DNA from: Bacteroidales bacterium
Lineage (GTDB): Bacteria; Bacteroidota; Bacteroidia; Bacteroidales; UBA1715
Length of the DNA stretch: 25,947 nt
Reading direction: 5' to 3'
Assembly: GCA_017618935.1 (NCBI GenBank)
Contig: JAFZTG010000046.1
Coordinates: forward strand, 1 to 25,947
In this document: positions 22,493 through 25,947 of the stretch, piece by piece
Layout: every line of letters begins with the position of its first letter
How positions within the stretch are numbered: position 1 is the stretch's first letter
Program-made: the position numbers and the translations under genes
The notes under the pieces: model-generated
Database searches by the model: none
What the model was told of the DNA's origin: nothing
What the model saw: the letters and a program-made list of their open reading frames with translations, nothing else

Positions 22493-24136
22493 ATGAAAGA
22501 GAAAATATTAAAAATCATTGCGCTTTTGTTGTTGTTTTTGGCACCGCTCTTTCTGATGAGTTATGACGACACAAAAGATTTTGAGACGGCGAAAAATTTG
22601 GATATTTTTTATTCGTTGTTCACCAATATAGAAAACTCCTACGTTGACGAGATTGCCCCCGGCGACCTTATGTCACGTACCATCGACGAAATGCTGAAAT
22701 CGCTCGACCCCTACACGAATTTCATACCTGAATCCGATGTGGAAAAATATACGGTGATGACCAAGGGGGAATATGGTGGCATTGGAGCATCGGTTGTGTT
22801 GCGTGACGGTCTGCTTATGATTATGGATATTCGCAAACATTCGCCTGCCGAAAAAGCAGGCCTGTTGCTCGGCGATATTATTTCCGTGGTTGACGGGCAT
22901 TCCATTCAAAATGAGGATTTTGAGAATAGTATGAATTTGTTGCAGGGAGAAGTCGGCTCCGTTTTGAAACTGGGAATTCTTCGCAACAAACAGCATTTGA
23001 ATTTTTCGATAGAACGGGAAAATATAAAAATTTCGAGCGTGCCGTATTATGGTATGGTCTCGCACGATGTGGGCTACGTGAAATTGAACGAATTTACGCA
23101 AAATTGCTCGGTTGACGTGCTAAAAGCCGTTGCCCAATTAAAGGAAAAAGAAGGTGCTAAGGCATTGATACTCGATTTGCGCGACAATCCTGGTGGTTTG
23201 CTCGTTGAAGCCGTGAAGATTGTGAACATTTTTGTCCCTGCCGGTGAGCGGGTTGTCTATACTCGTGGAAATAACAAGACAGAAAATAATAAGTTCTCCA
23301 CTATTGCTGAGGCATACGATAGTGAGATACCTTTGGTTGTATTGGTAAACGAGCATTCTGCGTCTGCCTCGGAAATCGTTTCGGGTGCTTTGCAAGATTT
23401 TGACCGTGCTGTCATCGTGGGACGACAAACATTTGGGAAAGGCCTTGTGCAGACTCGTAAGGAGTTGGCTCATAATTGTCTGCTGAAAATTACGACAGCA
23501 AAATACTACATTCCGTCGGGTCGTTGCATACAAAAGTTGGACTATACACATCGTGACAAGTCAGGTAATCCTACCGTAACCCCCGATTCCTTGCAGAAAA
23601 CGTTTTATACCAAGAATCATCGTCAAGTAAAAAATGCTGGTGGTATCGTTCCCGATGTATTTGTGGGTGAAACGAAAAATAATCCTTTGTTGCAAAAGTT
23701 GACTGCCGATTTTGTGTTGTTTGATTACATCAACAGAAATTATTCCGTACAAGATACGGCAAGAATTTCCCCCAAGACATATTCTTATACCCAAGTGGAT
23801 TTTGAAAAATTTCTCTCGTTCCTTCGTGAGCAGTCATACACGTATAAGTCGGAAAGCGAACAATTCTTAGATTCCTTCGTAAGTCATACGAAAAAAGAAC
23901 AGTTACATCTTGATTCTCAAATACAAACATTGCAGAAACAAATTGACGCTCAGCAAAATCAAATGTTTGAAGAAAACAAGGTGCTGATACAGAAAGAATT
24001 GGCTTCGTATATTATACGGACGTTGTATGCCGAGGCGGGACAAACAGAATATCTTATTCGTGATGATGAATTTGTTACGGAAGGATTGAAATATCTGTCA
24101 GATAAGGCATTATACAATAAAATCCTGAAACCGTAA
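22493..24136 (+). CDS. S41-family C-terminal processing protease
   Basis: The 547-residue protein starts with an N-terminal signal or anchor (about 5-23). It then has the S41 N-terminal region, a PDZ domain (about 85-170, with GGIGAS and SPAEKAGLLLGD) and the protease core with LRDNPGG, the catalytic serine in HSASASEI (S291) and lysine in FGKGLVQ (K316). Such CtpA/Prc-like enzymes degrade or trim proteins in the periplasm. The C-terminal 120 residues after VPDVFV include a Gln-rich helical coil (about 460-500), usual in Bacteroidota members. A gene of this type often follows the rnpA region in this phylum. All catalytic residues are present. Confidence 0.92.
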   Translation: MKEKILKIIALLLLFLAPLFLMSYDDTKDFETAKNLDIFYSLFTNIENSYVDEIAPGDLMSRTIDEMLKSLDPYTNFIPESDVEKYTVMTKGEYGGIGASVVLRDGLLMIMDIRKHSPAEKAGLLLGDIISVVDGHSIQNEDFENSMNLLQGEVGSVLKLGILRNKQHLNFSIERENIKISSVPYYGMVSHDVGYVKLNEFTQNCSVDVLKAVAQLKEKEGAKALILDLRDNPGGLLVEAVKIVNIFVPAGERVVYTRGNNKTENNKFSTIAEAYDSEIPLVVLVNEHSASASEIVSGALQDFDRAVIVGRQTFGKGLVQTRKELAHNCLLKITTAKYYIPSGRCIQKLDYTHRDKSGNPTVTPDSLQKTFYTKNHRQVKNAGGIVPDVFVGETKNNPLLQKLTADFVLFDYINRNYSVQDTARISPKTYSYTQVDFEKFLSFLREQSYTYKSESEQFLDSFVSHTKKEQLHLDSQIQTLQKQIDAQQNQMFEENKVLIQKELASYIIRTLYAEAGQTEYLIRDDEFVTEGLKYLSDKALYNKILKP

Positions 24137-24168
24137 GACTCCAAGGATTTTTATGCATTATAAATATT

Positions 24169-24196
24169 GTAGAGACGCGCCATGGCACGTCTCTAC
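24169..24196. terminator. Palindromic repeat between convergent genes, likely bidirectional terminator
   Basis: GTAGAGACG (24169-24177) pairs with CGTCTCTAC (24188-24196), and the centre GCCATGGC is itself palindromic, so nearly all 28 bp can form one stem. It lies between the 3' ends of the S41 protease and GH5 genes. A-rich and T-rich stretches on either side fit a two-way terminator. It may also be a dispersed palindromic repeat. Confidence 0.6.
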
Positions 24197-24212
24197 CTAT
24201 AAAAATCTGTTT

Positions 24213-25328
24213 CTATTTGTGCAACAATATTGCTGGAATTTCGTTTGGTGTGCCCGTTTCGTCAACTATAGGGAAATCGCCTTTGTAGCACCAGTGAGCG
24301 TTTGCGATATTGTTTTCCTTGAAAATTGCTGCCATATCCTTGTACCAGTTCAAACGAGACTCTTTATTTACAAAATTCGGATATGCACCAAATTCGCCAC
24401 AATAAACTTGTAACCCCAGTTCTTTACCTCTGTCAACGGCTTTTTTAATTTGCGAGAACATTTTTTCTTTGTTCCACACGCCGCTTTGGGTACGATATTC
24501 CTGAACAGTCTTTTCATCTTTGCCAGCGAAGAACGACGTATCGGCAAGCAAATTACCAGGATAGGTTATGTTTTCCTTACAATCCTTGTAGATTGTCCAT
24601 GGAGCGCCATAGTGCGTTATAAACAACGGATTATAGTAATGGAAACTGATGATGAGGTGTTTGTCGTTTTCAGGTACTTGCAGATATTCCATTGTCTCGA
24701 CTGATTGTGCCCAGTTTGAACCAACTATGATGAAACGGTTAGGCTCTTCTTCACGTATAGCCGCAATCAATCGACCTTCAAGTTCGTTCAGAGCCTCATG
24801 AGTTGGTGCAACGGCTTCGTTCAGAAGTTCGTAGGCAACTCTGTCGGTCGGATATGATTTGAGGAATTTCTGTAAATCTTTCCAAATTGCCACCATGTGG
24901 TCTTGCGCCGAAGTTTCTGTAAATAAGGTATTTGCATCGGCGGTAAGGAAGTAGTGCGCACGAGTGATGTGTAGGTCAACAATGATGTTCATATTGTTTT
25001 CCAACGTCCAGTCAATGGCATTTTTCAGTAATGCGAACGCTTCCTCGTCGCGGTTTAGATTTTCGTCGTAGAATTGAACTTCGTCTATCGGGAGTCGCAC
25101 ATGTTCAAAACCCATTGAGGCAATTGAGTCGAAATCGGCTTTAGTGATTTGTTTCGCACGTTCTTCGCCTCGTCGGTCGGATTGTGAGAGCCAGTGGCTG
25201 ACGTTTACACCCGTTCCTAATTTGAATGTCGTGCATTCACCATCCTCGTTTTTTGTTGTTGAATTTCCGCACGAAAAAAATAGCATTGTTCCGAGAACTG
25301 CTGTCAATAAAGCCGTAATGTGTTTCAT
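24213..25328 (-). CDS. Glycoside hydrolase family 5 lipoprotein
   Basis: The 371-residue protein begins with a lipoprotein signal (LFFSC, Cys20), so it is probably anchored in the outer membrane or exported. The GH5 fold is shown by HVRLPID (76-82), IIVDLH (115-120), the acid/base in ELLNEAV (E171), SFHYYNP (228-234) and the nucleophile in YCGEFGAY (E312). Such enzymes cut beta-1,4-glucans or mannans; the exact substrate cannot be told. No SusC/SusD pair is adjacent, so it is not in a visible polysaccharide-utilisation locus. It is transcribed toward the S41 gene, with its own -7 element upstream. Confidence 0.92.
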   Translation of the reverse strand: MKHITALLTAVLGTMLFFSCGNSTTKNEDGECTTFKLGTGVNVSHWLSQSDRRGEERAKQITKADFDSIASMGFEHVRLPIDEVQFYDENLNRDEEAFALLKNAIDWTLENNMNIIVDLHITRAHYFLTADANTLFTETSAQDHMVAIWKDLQKFLKSYPTDRVAYELLNEAVAPTHEALNELEGRLIAAIREEEPNRFIIVGSNWAQSVETMEYLQVPENDKHLIISFHYYNPLFITHYGAPWTIYKDCKENITYPGNLLADTSFFAGKDEKTVQEYRTQSGVWNKEKMFSQIKKAVDRGKELGLQVYCGEFGAYPNFVNKESRLNWYKDMAAIFKENNIANAHWCYKGDFPIVDETGTPNEIPAILLHK

Positions 25329-25360
25329 ACCAATTGTTTTTTATTGTTTGTAATAGATCT

Positions 25361-25368
25361 CAAAGGTA
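25361..25368 (-). promoter_or_regulatory. Bacteroidetes -7 element of the GH5 gene
   Basis: On the minus strand the sequence reads TACCTTTG, an exact TAnnTTTG match, 32 bp before the GH5 ATG. No clear -33 TTTG is seen at 19-21 bp. Confidence 0.5.
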
Positions 25369-25422
25369 GTAATATTTTGGTATTTTCTTGTATTATCATG
25401 TAAAATTATACGTTTATGTTTT

Positions 25423-25947
25423 TCAAATCTGTATCACCCTCGGTTTGAACGTCAGCCCATAACGGTGCGTCGAAATCGAGCCGTTTGAGAACACAATATC
25501 GTGCTGGCGGACTATGCCGTTTGCACAGTGGATATGCCCGAACAAATGCAACTTGGGCTTTATTTCCAAAACTTTTTGCAGAAGTTGTTCGCTGCCATAG
25601 TGAATATCGTCGTCCAAATCCAAAATTCCTTTTGGCGGCTGATGAGTAATCAGCACGTCGGTGTCGGAAGGAATGGCGGCAATCACCCGTTTGTCCTCGC
25701 CAGTAAGGTCGTATTCCATAAACATGGGAACGCCATAGAACTTCACGCCGTCGATTGTCACACCTGAGTTTTGCAGGAAATACACATTTTCGTCAAGACC
25801 ATCTATATTGCTGTCAAACAACAGATTATCGTGGTTGCCCGCAATAAAAATCTTGTATTTGTACGGCAAATCGCAGAACCAATTTATGAAATCGAACAAT
25901 TCATTTTCGGTACTGGCAAGACTCATATCCCCCGAGTGGACAATCAC
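25423..25947 (-). CDS. Calcineurin-like metallophosphoesterase, 5' end outside window
   Basis: 174 residues of this protein are visible, and the frame is open at the window edge, so the start and the first metal-binding motif (a D-x-H near the N-terminus) are missing. The remaining motifs are clear: HSGDMS, AGNHDN, THQPP and FGHIH, which bind two metal ions in this superfamily. The protein is short and likely an intracellular phosphoesterase of unknown substrate. It lies on the same strand as the GH5 gene, about 94 bp upstream, with a promoter in between, so the two are probably separate units. Confidence 0.88.
   Translation of the reverse strand: MIVHSGDMSLASTENELFDFINWFCDLPYKYKIFIAGNHDNLLFDSNIDGLDENVYFLQNSGVTIDGVKFYGVPMFMEYDLTGEDKRVIAAIPSDTDVLITHQPPKGILDLDDDIHYGSEQLLQKVLEIKPKLHLFGHIHCANGIVRQHDIVFSNGSISTHRYGLTFKPRVIQI

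Overview
The window looks like a chromosomal segment of a low-GC Bacteroidales-type bacterium (phylum Bacteroidota). The evidence is repeated matches to the Bacteroidetes -7 promoter motif TAnnTTTG, weak Shine-Dalgarno signals, a DUF4271-hemD-rnpA-yidD block, and an STN-domain outer-membrane protein. No rRNA, tRNA, CRISPR array, integrase or transposase was found.

Region 1 (1-2726) is the end of an AT-rich operon of three overlapping cistrons. Its centre is a one-chain DUF262/DUF1524 protein of the GmrSD restriction type, with an unrecognised gene on each side. Region 2 (2727-3812) is about 1 kb of mostly non-coding DNA. It holds one 58-codon gene, hairpin repeats, a large foldable element and a 33-bp promoter-like tandem array.

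Region 3 (3813-9058) is the most interesting part: a tight co-directional operon of an AAA ATPase with an unrecognised N-terminal half, a MoxR-type ATPase, a SprT-like zinc protease, a DUF2201-type VWA protein with a very acidic linker, an unrecognised 360-aa protein, and a small protein broken by a one-base frameshift. MoxR-VWA pairs usually act as chaperone-like remodelling machines; the partners suggest a protein-remodelling or conflict system that I cannot match to a described one. Region 4 (9176-12244) carries a PD-(D/E)XK nuclease, a DUF4143 ATPase behind a textbook promoter and a second 33-bp array, and a single-HKD phospholipase D-like protein. Regions 1-4 read as an accessory island rich in intergenic repeats.

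Region 5 (12258-15306, minus strand) encodes two overlapping secreted or outer-membrane proteins: an STN-domain putative barrel protein and an RCC1-repeat protein. A 181-bp inverted-repeat element follows. Region 6 (15669-24136) is housekeeping: hisC, thrC-ruvC, then DUF4271-hemD-rnpA-yidD, with hemD carrying an in-frame amber codon, and an S41 protease. A small unknown gene and a PARG-like macrodomain gene sit between yidD and the protease. Region 7 (minus strand) has a GH5 glycosidase lipoprotein and a metallophosphoesterase cut by the window edge.

All calls come from reading the sequence; no database search was run.
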